A stretch of 64,000 nucleotides of DNA from Hydrogenovibrio sp965140365 (GTDB lineage Bacteria; Pseudomonadota; Gammaproteobacteria; Thiomicrospirales; Thiomicrospiraceae), in assembly GCA_965140365.1 (NCBI GenBank), contig OZ223196.1, one strand, 5' to 3'. Of this stretch, positions 23,562 to 31,316 are shown piece after piece (position 1 is the stretch's first letter; the number at the start of each line of letters is the position of its first letter). The notes beneath the pieces are model-generated. The model ran no database searches. It saw only the letters and a list, made by a program, of their open reading frames with translations, and was not told the origin of the DNA. The position numbers and the translations under genes are program-made.

Positions 23562-24491
23562 CTAAGGCAACGTCTCGTTTTCTTTGGTTTCTTTGCGCTG
23601 CCAATAGGCCGCCAACATTGACCCGGAAATATTGTGCCACACACTGAACAACGCGCCCGGCAACGCACTCACCGCGCCAAAATACTTCAACGCCAGCGCC
23701 ACACTCAAGCCGGAATTCTGCATCCCCACTTCAATCGCCACCGTTTTCGCCACCCGCTTATCGAATCCGAACAAACGCGACAAACCATAGCCCGACACCA
23801 ACCCAATCGCATTATGCAATACAATCACCAAGGCCAAACTCCACGCCAAGGAATGCAGTTGCGTGGTATTCAACGCCACCACAATCGCTACGATAATCAC
23901 AATCGCAAACATTGAAAAAACCGGCAATACTGGCTGAATCAACTCCAGCGGTTTCGGAAAGAACTGATTCAACACCACACCCAACAACACCGGCAGCAGA
24001 ATCAACTGTAACAAACTCACCAGCATATCCCACACCGGCACGGAAACGGTTTCGTTCAGATAAAACCACGTCAGCAACGGCAACAATACAATGGCGCACA
24101 AGGTCGAAACCAATGTCATGCTTACCGACAAGGCCACATCCCCTTTCGCCAAATACGCCATCACATTCGACGCCGTGCCGCCCGCCGTCGCACCGACCAG
24201 CATCAAACCGACCGTCAGCTCCGGTGACAAATGAAACAGCTTGGCCAACCCCAAGGCCGCCAGCGGCATCACAATAAACTGCACACTCACGCCCAATAAT
24301 ACGGCCGCCTTATTCTGCATCACCTGGCGGAAATCCTGCCAACGTAACGTCATCCCCATGCCGAACATCACCAGCATCAACAACGGCACAATCGCACTTT
24401 TCAAATCCACGAAAAACGTCGGCGAAAAAAACGCATACACCGAAAAAATCAACACCCAGACCGGGAAAAGATGAATCGAAAACACCGCCAT
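23562..24491 (-). CDS. Bile acid:sodium symporter (BASS) family transporter
   Basis: 309 residues with about nine or ten membrane helices. Family marks are GATAGGTASNVMAYLAKGDVALS (residues about 100-122) and IEVGMQNSGLSVALA, which form the two Na+ and substrate-binding crossover regions. It probably imports an organic acid or similar anion with sodium; the substrate cannot be read from sequence. It is monocistronic, between the slyX operon and intI. Confidence 0.9.
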   Translation of the reverse strand: MAVFSIHLFPVWVLIFSVYAFFSPTFFVDLKSAIVPLLMLVMFGMGMTLRWQDFRQVMQNKAAVLLGVSVQFIVMPLAALGLAKLFHLSPELTVGLMLVGATAGGTASNVMAYLAKGDVALSVSMTLVSTLCAIVLLPLLTWFYLNETVSVPVWDMLVSLLQLILLPVLLGVVLNQFFPKPLELIQPVLPVFSMFAIVIIVAIVVALNTTQLHSLAWSLALVIVLHNAIGLVSGYGLSRLFGFDKRVAKTVAIEVGMQNSGLSVALALKYFGAVSALPGALFSVWHNISGSMLAAYWQRKETKENETLP

Positions 24492-24566
24492 ATCGTTTAA
24501 TCCTGCTTTGAATCAAGTGAGGTCATTTAAACAGGTTCATGCATGAAATACCAATTGAATACCGAC

Positions 24567-24589
24567 AAAACCACCAGGCCTGGCGGTTT
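24567..24589 (-). terminator. Terminator of the integron integrase, with CCAGGCCTGG core
   Basis: AAAACCACCAGGCCTGGCGGTTT is palindromic apart from one mismatch and is followed by TTTT on the minus strand, 3 bp after the intI stop. The motif copy is at 24574-24583. Confidence 0.8.
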
Positions 24590-24592
24590 CAG

Positions 24593-25573
24593 TCACAACG
24601 CATCAAACGGACTCGCAACCCCTTGTCCGCCCTGTTTCAATACATGAGTGTAAATCATCGTGGTTTGTAAATTAGCATGGCCAAGTAAAGATTGAATGGT
24701 GCGAATATCCGTCCCCGTCTGCAATAAATGCGTTGCAAAGGAATGCCGAAACGTATGTGCACTCACTTTTTTATGAATACCACACGACTTAACAGCCCTT
24801 TTAATCGCCTTGTTCACCAGTGACTGGTCCACATGGTGGCGGCGAGTAATGCCAGAACGTGGGTCTTCCGCCAAATTGCTGCTGGGGAAAACATATTGCC
24901 AGGCCAATTCCTTATCTGCATTCGGATATTTTTTAGCCAACGCATAAGGCAAATAAACTGAACCAAAACCTTGCTTTAAATCCTGTTGATGAAGCGCTTT
25001 TACTTTTTCCAGTTGCACTTCTAATAATGGAATCAAATTATTTGCCAAAGGCGTTACCCGGTCTTTTTTGCCCTTGCCATCCCGCACCGTAATTTGCTTG
25101 AAACCAAAATCAATATCCTGCACCCGCAAACGTACCGCTTCAGTAATACGCAAACCAGAAGCGTATAGCATTTTCGTAATCAAGCCCGGCGCGCCATCCA
25201 TCAAGGATAAAACCTGCCCAACTTCCTCCTTAGTCAACACCACCGGAATACGCGGTTCTTTACGCGAACGGCTCGCCTTAACATCCGAAAACGGCACATT
25301 TAAAACTCGGTTATAACAATAAACCAAAGCATTTAACGCCTGACTCTGCGTTGAAGGCGCCACGTTTTGTACCACTGCCAAGTTCGTCAAAAACGACTCC
25401 ACCTTCTGAGCCGAATCAACCAACATCGCCTCACGACTCTCAAATGCATGAAATTTCACAAACCGCCGCACCCAATCGCAATAACTGTTTTCAGTCGAAT
25501 ACGCATAGCCCTCTCTACGTAATTTAGCGCGCATTTCATCTAGCAACGATGTTTTCTTTGATGTATTATTCAT
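24593..25573 (-). CDS. intI: Integron integrase
   Basis: 326-residue tyrosine recombinase. Catalytic residues are in ASGLRITEAVRL (Arg), HTFRHSFATHLL (His-x-x-Arg), LLGHANLQTT (His) and the tyrosine of MIYTHV. The integron-specific insertion between the central boxes is present (LAWQYVFPSSNLAEDPRSGI). It binds folded single-stranded attC and inserts cassettes at attI. It is transcribed away from the array, the standard layout. The gene looks intact, so the integron may be active. Confidence 0.96.
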   Translation of the reverse strand: MNNTSKKTSLLDEMRAKLRREGYAYSTENSYCDWVRRFVKFHAFESREAMLVDSAQKVESFLTNLAVVQNVAPSTQSQALNALVYCYNRVLNVPFSDVKASRSRKEPRIPVVLTKEEVGQVLSLMDGAPGLITKMLYASGLRITEAVRLRVQDIDFGFKQITVRDGKGKKDRVTPLANNLIPLLEVQLEKVKALHQQDLKQGFGSVYLPYALAKKYPNADKELAWQYVFPSSNLAEDPRSGITRRHHVDQSLVNKAIKRAVKSCGIHKKVSAHTFRHSFATHLLQTGTDIRTIQSLLGHANLQTTMIYTHVLKQGGQGVASPFDAL

Positions 25574-25621
25574 AAAAGTGCTTTTTCGCTATGACAGGAA
25601 TATCAATACAATATCGCATAA

Positions 25622-25638
25622 CCTGTCACAATAACAGG
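25622..25638. promoter_or_regulatory. LexA-box-like palindrome upstream of intI
   Basis: CCTGT-CACAATA-ACAGG lies about 50 bp upstream of the intI start. It resembles the gammaproteobacterial SOS box (CTGT N8 ACAG) but has a 7-base centre. SOS control of intI is known in other integrons. Here it is a suggestion. Confidence 0.35.
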
Positions 25639-25659
25639 TTTAACTCAATATAAGAGCAT

Positions 25660-25724
25660 AAATACCTGAAAAGCATGCCAGTATAAAATAACAAGGCAAA
25701 AGTACCTTATACTAAATGTTAAGT
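25660..25724 (+). other. attI: attI recombination site (approximate)
   Basis: Between intI and the first cassette the sequence reaches a core GTTAAGT at 25718-25724. The first cassette begins at the TT after G25718. The left boundary is a guess based on typical attI length. Confidence 0.5.
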
Positions 25725-25739
25725 TCTAAAGGATTTCAC

Positions 25740-25916
25740 ATGATAGGTAAATGTTTATGTGGTGGAGTTGAGTTCGAGATCGCTGATACCATTCCAAATC
25801 TGTATCAATGCCACTGCTCTCAATGTCGCAAACAAGGAGGATCGGCCTCAAATTCAGCGACGATTGTCAATGGAAAACAATTTTCATGGAAGTTTGGTGA
25901 AAACCTGCTAAAGTAG
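25740..25916 (+). CDS. Truncated GFA-domain protein (cassette 1)
   Basis: 58 residues from the ATG at 25740. It matches the first half of a GFA (glutathione-dependent formaldehyde-activating) domain: GKCLCGGVEFEIAD and YQCHCSQCRKQGG with the zinc-binding cysteines. It stops before the second Cys pair seen in the full-length cassette at 29738. An early stop or frameshift has probably removed the C-terminal half, and about 35 bp separate it from attC. It is likely non-functional, or at best binds one zinc ion. Confidence 0.65.
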   Translation: MIGKCLCGGVEFEIADTIPNLYQCHCSQCRKQGGSASNSATIVNGKQFSWKFGENLLK

Positions 25917-25951
25917 AGTTAAGGTTCATTTCCAAAGAAAGAGTCATGAAT

Positions 25952-26012
25952 GCTTAACAATAAACTCAACCCGACCGCGCTAAAGCGCGGCCGGTTAGCT
26001 TAAACGTTATGT
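25952..26012 (+). other. attC site 1
   Basis: GCTTAAC (25952) to GTTATGT (26006-26012) with the inner palindrome CCGACCGCGC...GCGCGGCCGG. This is the classical short attC of mobile integrons. Confidence 0.88.
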
Positions 26013-26036
26013 TTTCCTCATTCCCGAGACCTGAGT

Positions 26037-26654
26037 GTGACAAAAAATAATATTATTCTTTTAGTTGGCCGCTCTGATTGGCAAAAAGATGAAGCTTTAA
26101 ATTTAGCTCTACTCAATAAATTGAGAGCGAATAACATCGAAGTCCTTTGGGAAGATCCGGCTGCTGAGGTTATTCATCTTCTCAGAAAAATTGAGAGTAA
26201 AATTGGCATTCTTCCAAAAAGAATGAGAAAGCTTAATCTCCGAATAGTTCAGATACTTTATGGGTTGTTAAATCCATCTTATCTTGTCTATCTATACAAA
26301 AGAAAACGCAACGATGTGCTATCTCGTTGTGAATTATTGGCAAATATAATTTGCACACGTGGTATCGCAGCACAGACCATCATTCTTTCACGATCTTCTG
26401 GTGGGCGAGTTTCGTCGTTAATCGCAGATCAATTGGGGATCAAACATATTGTTTGTTTAGGCTACCCTTTCAAACATCCCCATCACGGTGATGAGCCTGA
26501 ACGATATGCTCACTTGGCGCAGTTGAAAACCCCAATGCTCATCATTCAAGGTGTTGATGATGAATATGGTGGGCTAGAAATAGAACATAAATATGTCCTC
26601 AGTGAAAAAATAGAGTTGATTGAGCGTGTCACTGGTTTAAGCAAAAAAACATAA
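26037..26654 (+). CDS. Alpha/beta hydrolase, Tex30/KANL3-like (cassette 2)
   Basis: 205 residues, GTG start at 26037. The C-terminal half has the nucleophile elbow LSRSSGGRVSSLIADQLG, then CLGYPFKHPHHGDEPERYAH and a strand LKTPMLIIQGVDDEYGG with the acid residue, the pattern of Tex30-like hydrolases. The N-terminal half (IILLVGRSDWQKDEALNLAL) is less typical and contains a basic amphipathic region (LPKRMRKLNLRIV). The substrate is unknown. Codon use is AT-rich compared with the chromosome. Confidence 0.7.
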   Translation: MTKNNIILLVGRSDWQKDEALNLALLNKLRANNIEVLWEDPAAEVIHLLRKIESKIGILPKRMRKLNLRIVQILYGLLNPSYLVYLYKRKRNDVLSRCELLANIICTRGIAAQTIILSRSSGGRVSSLIADQLGIKHIVCLGYPFKHPHHGDEPERYAHLAQLKTPMLIIQGVDDEYGGLEIEHKYVLSEKIELIERVTGLSKKT

Positions 26655-26708
26655 CAAAAACTTAAATTTGGACGTCACTACGTGCCGCCAATTAAGTCAA
26701 AGTTAGCC
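26649..26708 (+). other. attC site 2
   Basis: ACATAAC (26649-26655) to GTTAGCC (26702-26708), with arms AACTTAAATTTGG...CCAATTAAGT. It overlaps the 3' end of the hydrolase gene by six bases. Confidence 0.8.
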
Positions 26709-26726
26709 AGCAAAGGAATCATTGAG

Positions 26727-27275
26727 TTGAATCAGGAATTAAAAAACGAATTGCAGTCGATGCAACAGAAAGATCAACGAGTTTTGCAAGAATTAATTGA
26801 TAGCGGAGAGTTGGGAACTAATGATTACCATCCTAGAATGAAAGCAGTTCATGAAAAGAACAATGCGCGCATCAAGGAAATTATCAACCAATATGGTTGG
26901 CCAGGTTTTAGTTTAGTCGGCAAAGAAGGTTCAGAAGCCGCCTGGTTAGTCGTTCAGCATGCGGTTTTGGATACAGAATTCATGGATAAATGCTTACCCC
27001 TGTTACAAAATGCAATAACTCAGGGTGAAGCAGAAGGATGGTGTCTGGCATACCTTCAAGACAGGGTTCTTACAATGTCAGGTAAGCCTCAAAAATATGG
27101 CACCCAGCATGACATTGACGAAAATGGAATTGCCTATCCATTGCCAATTGAGGATCCTGAAAAAGTTGAAACGCTACGCAAGGAAGTAGGGCTTGAGCCA
27201 CTTTCTGATGCTACGAAACGAATTCAACAAAGGCACAATTTAACCGTGGCCAATCGTCGTGAAAATAATGGCTAA
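26727..27275 (+). CDS. DUF6624 family protein (cassette 3)
   Basis: 182 residues from TTG at 26727, chosen because AAGGAAT lies at the right distance and because the frame upstream runs back into attC 2, which belongs to the previous cassette. Matches to the family as I recall it are GWPGFSLVGKEGSEAAWLVV, HAVLDTEFMDKCLPLL, LAYLQDRVLTMSGKPQKYGT and PIEDPEKVETLRKEVGLEPL. The function of DUF6624 is unknown. It is soluble with no signal peptide. The stop is within the next attC. Confidence 0.75.
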   Translation: MNQELKNELQSMQQKDQRVLQELIDSGELGTNDYHPRMKAVHEKNNARIKEIINQYGWPGFSLVGKEGSEAAWLVVQHAVLDTEFMDKCLPLLQNAITQGEAEGWCLAYLQDRVLTMSGKPQKYGTQHDIDENGIAYPLPIEDPEKVETLRKEVGLEPLSDATKRIQQRHNLTVANRRENNG

Positions 27276-27356
27276 ACAAAGCAAATTCACTTGGACAGCA
27301 AAAAAAAGCGCCGCTCCGCTTTGCTTTTTTGCTTCCGGTGATTTGCGGCGTTAGCA
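27271..27356 (+). other. attC site 3
   Basis: GCTAAAC (27271) to GTTAGCA (27350-27356), about 86 bp, with arms GCAAATTCACTTGGAC and CCGGTGATTTGC flanking an A-rich/T-rich hairpin. It shares its arms with attC 5 and 11. Confidence 0.88.
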
Positions 27357-27376
27357 TCAAGAGGAAAGTTTGAACC

Positions 27377-27880
27377 ATGAGCAGAGCACCTGTAATCCTT
27401 GAAGAGTATGATTCTTCGTGGCCTGCGAAATTCGAGAAAGAAAAAGATCACCTGATGGCTATTGCTGGCAAATGGTTTTATGGAAGTATTGAGCATGTAG
27501 GCAGTACAGCTATTCCTGGCATGGTCGCGAAACCAGTCATAGATGTTATGTTTGGTGTTAAGTCGTTAAATGAATCCAAACCTGCAATAGAAGCTCTTGT
27601 AGAAAACGGGTATGAATACTGGCCTTATAAAACCGAAGTAATGCATTGGTTTTGTAAACCATCCGACGCTTTCCGAACTCATCATCTTCACTTAATCCCG
27701 TATGAAAGCCCGCTATGGCAAGAACGTATTAAATTCCGTGAGCTTTTGCTTTCAAATGACAAAGTGGCAAAAGAATATGCAAATTTAAAACGTAAGCTGG
27801 CTTCGGAATATAAAGAAGATCGTGAAGCTTATACAGAACAAAAGTGGCCATTTATTCAACGGGCTTTGCGAGACATGTAA
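27377..27880 (+). CDS. GrpB/UPF0157 family nucleotidyltransferase-like protein (cassette 4)
   Basis: 167 residues. Hallmarks are VILEEYDSSWPAKFEKEKD, IEHVGSTAIPGMVAKPVIDV (the nucleotidyltransferase-like core GSTA...K..ID) and THHLHLIPYESPLWQERIKF. GrpB proteins are common integron cargo, and their biochemical activity is not settled. GAGGAAAG precedes the ATG. The gene looks intact. Confidence 0.88.
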   Translation: MSRAPVILEEYDSSWPAKFEKEKDHLMAIAGKWFYGSIEHVGSTAIPGMVAKPVIDVMFGVKSLNESKPAIEALVENGYEYWPYKTEVMHWFCKPSDAFRTHHLHLIPYESPLWQERIKFRELLLSNDKVAKEYANLKRKLASEYKEDREAYTEQKWPFIQRALRDM

Positions 27881-27920
27881 TGCTAACAAAGCCACGTAGA
27901 TTATCGCCACCCCGTTATGT
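27881..27920 (+). other. Shortened attC site 4
   Basis: TGCTAAC (27881) to GTTATGT (27914-27920) is only 40 bp. The right half (GCCACGTAGATTATCGCCACCCC) matches the 3' arm of attC 8, while the matching left arm is missing, so this is an internally deleted or hybrid site. Confidence 0.55.
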
Positions 27921-27932
27921 TAAAAGGACAAA

Positions 27933-28490
27933 ATGAAAATCGTCATACTAAGACACGGAAAACCCATTATCCCGTCATTGAGAAAACTTAGCGCATCGGC
28001 GTTTTCGGGCTGGGTTCATGAATACAATGCTGCTGGTTTATGTCCAACATCAAAGCCAACGAAACACGCGAAAAAGTGTGCTGATGAATGCAATGCCGTT
28101 GTTTGTAGCACATTACCTAGATCAATTGAGTCAGCAAAGGCATTTAATAATAAAAGCATTGTTTTATCCGATCCAATCTTTAACGAGGCAGGATTGCCAG
28201 TTGCGAATTGGCAAGTATTGAAGCTAACCCCCAAAATATGGGCAGTAGTATTTAGAATTCTCTGGTTGTTGGGCTATTCAAGAAATTCTGAGACATTAAA
28301 AGAAGCAAAATTCAGGGCATCAGAAGCAGTGGAAAAACTTTCAGATTTAGCACAGGAGTATGAGAGCGTTCTCTTTGTAGGACATGGTGTTTACAATAGA
28401 ATGCTAGCTAATGAACTAAGGCGTCGTGGTTGGGCTGGGCCAAAAAATCCGGGGTCTAATCATTGGACATTCGGTATTTATGAACAATAA
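27933..28490 (+). CDS. Histidine phosphatase family protein (cassette 5)
   Basis: 185 residues. The RHG motif (ILRHGKPI) is at the N-terminus and the second catalytic His is in LFVGHGVYNRMLANELRRRG. STLPRSIESAKAF corresponds to the family's conserved S.L.R...TA segment. It is a probable phosphomonoesterase of the phosphoglycerate-mutase superfamily with unknown substrate. AAAAGGAC lies before the ATG. Confidence 0.87.
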   Translation: MKIVILRHGKPIIPSLRKLSASAFSGWVHEYNAAGLCPTSKPTKHAKKCADECNAVVCSTLPRSIESAKAFNNKSIVLSDPIFNEAGLPVANWQVLKLTPKIWAVVFRILWLLGYSRNSETLKEAKFRASEAVEKLSDLAQEYESVLFVGHGVYNRMLANELRRRGWAGPKNPGSNHWTFGIYEQ

Positions 28491-28492
28491 AA

Positions 28493-28558
28493 ACATAACA
28501 AGGCAAATTCACTGGGACGCCAAAAGGCGCCGCTGCGCCCTGCTTTGCAGCGTTATAC
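28493..28558 (+). other. attC site 5
   Basis: ACATAAC (28493-28499) to GTTATAC (28552-28558), with arms GGCAAATTCACTGGGACGCC and a GC-rich inner hairpin GGCGCCGCTGCGCC. Confidence 0.88.
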
Positions 28559-28627
28559 ATTCTAGTAGCGATTAATTTGGCTATTTTTGAGTCGTACTCC
28601 ATATACAAAAAAGATGAGTAATTGAAA

Positions 28628-29092
28628 ATGAGTAACGTAATAGCAACTGAGCTTCCATTACAAAGCCTTCTTGGTGATCGGGTGAAGACAACTGATTTCT
28701 TGGATTGTTACTCTGTTAAGTCCGACCTGTCACCTCGTGATGCTGCAGATATCATTACGGACTTTCCAGGTTGGGCTCGTTTCCTTATAGGGATACGTGA
28801 TTTTGTGACCACGCCATTTGATCTTTCAAGTGACGGTCCTGCAGCATCAGATAAGGTTGGCTTTTTCCCTGTGGAAATGGAAAACAGTCACGAATTGATT
28901 GCTGGATTTAACGATAGACACTTGGATTTTAGAGTTTCAGTAATTTCTCAAGAAGGGAGAGTGTTCTTAGCGACATGGGTGCATACGCATAATATAGGTG
29001 GAAAACTTTATCTTAAAACTATTCTTCCATTCCATATTCTTATTGCTCGCAATGCTTTAGCTCGCGTCAGAACGGCCAGTATTGTGAAATAA
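28628..29092 (+). CDS. DUF2867 family protein (cassette 6)
   Basis: 154 residues from the ATG at 28628, which is preferred over an in-frame TTG six bases upstream. Family pattern: DRVKTTDFLDCYSV, FPGWARFLIGIRD, DKVGFFPVEMENSHELIAGF and DRHLDFRVSV. DUF2867 is a ligand-binding-like fold of unknown function. There is no signal peptide. The trailing attC is degenerate. Confidence 0.8.
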   Translation: MSNVIATELPLQSLLGDRVKTTDFLDCYSVKSDLSPRDAADIITDFPGWARFLIGIRDFVTTPFDLSSDGPAASDKVGFFPVEMENSHELIAGFNDRHLDFRVSVISQEGRVFLATWVHTHNIGGKLYLKTILPFHILIARNALARVRTASIVK

Positions 29093-29099
29093 TGTATGA

Positions 29100-29163
29100 A
29101 AAATTGCTACACTGGAAAAATTACTCGCGATCGCTATTTTTTTAGTGGACAAGACGTTAAAGC
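29100..29163 (+). other. Degenerate attC site 6
   Basis: The right core GTTAAAG (29156) is clear and the arms CACTGG.../...AGTGGAC pair, but the left YAAC box is not recognisable. It is either a decayed site or a different subtype. Confidence 0.4.
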
Positions 29164-29193
29164 TTATTGCTAAAAATTTGCAAGGATAGCGAA

Positions 29194-29514
29194 ATGGAAA
29201 GGTTTTATTTGGTTCTTACTTTGTTAGGTATTTTTCTGCCGTATGGGGCTTTTATTCCTTGGCTAGTTGATAATGGTTTAAATATTGGTCTTTTGTTTAA
29301 TGAAGCTGTGGCTAACCCTATTAGTATGTTTGCTTGGCTTGATATTTTAGTAGCGGCTGTTGCTTTACTGAGTTTTATCGTTGTGGACGGTCATAGAAAT
29401 AAAGTGAGATATCGATATCTTGCAGTGCTTGGAACTTTGATTGTTGGCGTGTCGTTCGGGCTTCCATTGTATCTATACTTCAAGGAAAAGCAGTCCCCTC
29501 AACCACAGCCCTAA
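29194..29514 (+). CDS. DUF2834 family membrane protein (cassette 7)
   Basis: 106 residues from the ATG at 29194 (CAAGGATAGCGA upstream). There are three predicted helices: FYLVLTLLGIFLPYGAFIPW, FAWLDILVAAVALLSFIVV and YLAVLGTLIVGVSFGLPLYL. The N-terminal pattern and ASMFAWLD-like turn (ISMFAWLD) are those of DUF2834, small inner-membrane proteins often carried in cassettes. Function unknown. The stop lies inside the following attC. Confidence 0.8.
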   Translation: MERFYLVLTLLGIFLPYGAFIPWLVDNGLNIGLLFNEAVANPISMFAWLDILVAAVALLSFIVVDGHRNKVRYRYLAVLGTLIVGVSFGLPLYLYFKEKQSPQPQP

Positions 29515-29584
29515 CAAGCAAAGGCAGCATGCCCCTGGGAGGCTGGACCTCGCTACGCTCGGCCGCTGCTTTAGGCGTTAAGCT
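29508..29584 (+). other. attC site 7
   Basis: CCCTAAC (29509-29515) to GTTAAGC (29577-29583), with arms AAAGGCAGC...GCTGCTTT and a second inner pair CTGGACC...GGCCG. Confidence 0.85.
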
Positions 29585-29599
29585 GACCGCAAGCGGCCA

Positions 29600-29718
29600 G
29601 CTTAACGGGGTGGCGATAATAGATTAGCTGGTGAAACCGCGTGCGACAGCCTACCACGCCCCAAAAATTAAAATTTTTCGTGCGCGAAGCCACGCAGGTT
29701 ATCCCCACCCCGTTAGCT
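29600..29718 (+). other. Long attC site 8
   Basis: GCTTAAC (29600-29606) to GTTAGCT (29712-29718). Long arms ACGGGGTGGCGATAAT and GGTTATCCCCACCCCGT enclose a variable centre. It follows attC 7 by about 16 bp, so the cassette between them has no gene. Confidence 0.7.
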
Positions 29719-29737
29719 GTATAGATTGGAGAAAATC

Positions 29738-30154
29738 ATGAACAATATTCAATATCCCATCAAAGGATCTTGCCAATGTGGTGAGGTTACCTATGAGCTT
29801 CTTGAGCCGCCTTTGATGGTTGTCGCCTGCCATTGCAAAGAATGTCAAAAATTATCTACTAGTGCGTTTAGCATAACAGCAATAGTTAAATCAGATAGCG
29901 TAAAATTTAAAGGCATAATGAGTGAGTGGAGTCGAGTTGCAGATAGTGGCAATGTCAACGGGGCAAAATTTTGTCCTACGTGTGGCAATAGAATTTATCA
30001 TTTCAATCCTAACGAGCCAGATCAGTTAAAACTCAAACCAAGTAATTTAGCAGATACCCGCATCATAAATCCGACTGTTCATGTGTGGGTAAGCGAGAAA
30101 CAAGATTGGTTCCAAATCCCAGATGGGGTTAAAGTTTTTGATAAACAGCCGTAA
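29738..30154 (+). CDS. GFA-domain protein (cassette 8)
   Basis: 138 residues from the ATG at 29738 (TTGGAG upstream). Complete GFA fold: GSCQCGEVTYELLE, VVACHCKECQKLSTSAFS and KFCPTCGNRIYHFNPN supply the zinc-binding cysteines, followed by the family C-terminus NPTVHVWVSEKQDWFQIPDG. Members bind two zinc ions. Some act in formaldehyde/glutathione chemistry, but most have no proven role. Its first half resembles the truncated cassette 1. Confidence 0.9.
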   Translation: MNNIQYPIKGSCQCGEVTYELLEPPLMVVACHCKECQKLSTSAFSITAIVKSDSVKFKGIMSEWSRVADSGNVNGAKFCPTCGNRIYHFNPNEPDQLKLKPSNLADTRIINPTVHVWVSEKQDWFQIPDGVKVFDKQP

Positions 30155-30164
30155 TTTAAGAAAC

Positions 30165-30271
30165 AGCTAACAAGTTGCTGCACTCGGACTCGATACAGTT
30201 GTCGCGGTTTTTGCTAAAAAAAATTAGCAAAAACCGCGACAACTTACTCATCAGTGAGCAAGGCGTTATGT
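30165..30271 (+). other. attC site 9 with very long hairpin
   Basis: AGCTAAC (30165-30171) to GTTATGT (30265-30271). The centre (about 30192-30243) is a perfect 21-bp inverted repeat starting GTTGTCGCGGTTTTTGCTAA, with a short A-rich loop. Confidence 0.8.
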
Positions 30272-30325
30272 CTCAGCCTCTTAGAATTGGCATTAAATTG
30301 TAATCAGAGAAAAAGGAATATAGCT

Positions 30326-30613
30326 ATGTTTGTAGTGTCACTGACTTACGTTTGTGAACTGAGTGAAATTGAAAAACACTTAGCAGATCATATTGAGTAC
30401 CTTGATGAAAATTATGCGAAAGGTATATTTCTTGCGTCAGGCCGTAAAGAACCTAGAACGGGTGGTGTCATTCTAGCCCAAATGGAAAGTCGTGCTGAAT
30501 TAGAAAAATTAATAGCTAAAGACCCTTTCAAAATCAATGGATTGGCTAATTATGAAGTGATAGAGTTCATTCCAAGTAAAACGTCAGAAGCGCTTTCTTT
30601 TTTGTGTGCTTAG
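30326..30613 (+). CDS. YciI-family protein (cassette 9)
   Basis: 95 residues from the ATG at 30326 (AAAAGGAATA upstream); an in-frame GTG at 30254 lies in attC 9 and is rejected. YciI features are VSLTYVCELSEIEKHLADH (with His), YLDENYAKGIFLASGRKEPR and KDPFKINGLANYEVIEF. The fold is a dimeric ferredoxin-like barrel with a His/Asp pair and no established reaction. A second, chromosomal YciI gene is at 44127. Confidence 0.85.
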   Translation: MFVVSLTYVCELSEIEKHLADHIEYLDENYAKGIFLASGRKEPRTGGVILAQMESRAELEKLIAKDPFKINGLANYEVIEFIPSKTSEALSFLCA

Positions 30614-30619
30614 AAAAAA

Positions 30620-30660
30620 ACATAACAAGTAGCTGCACTGGACGCTTGCGACAGTATAAC
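30620..30660 (+). other. Hybrid or half attC site 10
   Basis: It starts like a normal attC (ACATAACAAGTAGCTGCACTGG) but then runs into TAACGGGGTGGC, the left arm of the attC 8 type, with no right core. It looks like a fusion of two sites. Confidence 0.45.
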
Positions 30661-30663
30661 GGG

Positions 30664-31218
30664 GTGGCAAAAAAAGAACTAAACACCGTGCAAGAAGTCT
30701 TGTTTTGGTCGTATGCCAATCTCGCTATGGCGCATACGGCTGTGGATAGAAAACAAGAAAAATACGCTACATTTAACTACATGATAAGAGCGAAGCTGTT
30801 CAAAGGACTTATTAAAGGAACGATGAACATCCGAACATTATTTGATGATGAGAAAGTAAAATTATTGTCAGGTACCAAATGCAGCTATTGTGGTTCCACT
30901 GAGAATTTAGCGCTTGACCATATTTTTGCTAAAAAACTAGGTGGAAAAGATGCAGGAGATAATTTGATTTATGCGTGTCGGTCTTGTAACAGCTCAAAAG
31001 GAAAAAAAGACATGATGGAATGGATGAATGATCAGAATTCATTTCCACCATTAATGATACTGAGGCGTTACTTGAAGCTGGTCGTTTCGTATTGCATTGA
31101 AAATAATCTAATGCAATGCCAAGTAAATGAAGTGCAAAATCAAAGACATCCGTTCAATATTAACTATATTCCAGTGAGCTTCCCAAAACCCAGTGAATTG
31201 GTGCTGGTTGTTGAATAA
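30664..31218 (+). CDS. HNH endonuclease (cassette 10)
   Basis: 184 residues if started at GTG 30664, just after the hybrid attC; ATG at 30727 is an alternative. The HNH core is complete: CSYCGSTENLALDHIFAKKL, then GGKDAGDNLIYACRSCNSSKG, with two CxxC zinc ligands, the catalytic DH and the N...CN..K end. The long N-terminal (LFWSYANLAMAHTAVDR) and C-terminal parts are unfamiliar. It could be a defence or homing nuclease; a cassette-borne defensive role is inference. Confidence 0.82.
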   Translation: MAKKELNTVQEVLFWSYANLAMAHTAVDRKQEKYATFNYMIRAKLFKGLIKGTMNIRTLFDDEKVKLLSGTKCSYCGSTENLALDHIFAKKLGGKDAGDNLIYACRSCNSSKGKKDMMEWMNDQNSFPPLMILRRYLKLVVSYCIENNLMQCQVNEVQNQRHPFNINYIPVSFPKPSELVLVVE

Positions 31219-31220
31219 GC

Positions 31221-31301
31221 ACATAACAAGGAAAATTACTCGGACGCCCAAAATCCCCGCTACGCTCTGCTTTTTGTCTCCGGTGATTTTCGGCGTTAAG
31301 C
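31221..31301 (+). other. attC site 11
   Basis: ACATAAC (31221-31227) to GTTAAGC (31295-31301), with arms GGAAAATTACTCGGACGCC and CCGGTGATTTTC; related to attC 3 and 5. Confidence 0.88.
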
Positions 31302-31316
31302 TGACCGAAAGCGGTT

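Noticed and set aside
30254..30325. Upstream GTG extension of the cassette YciI gene
   Set aside because: The extension lies in attC 9 and would put cassette-junction DNA into the protein; the ATG at 30326 has a proper ribosome-binding site and matches the family's N-terminus.
25952..31301. attC series read as REP or BIME repeats
   Set aside because: The sites differ in length and sequence, each follows one gene in the same orientation, and an integron integrase sits at the left end, so attC is the better reading.
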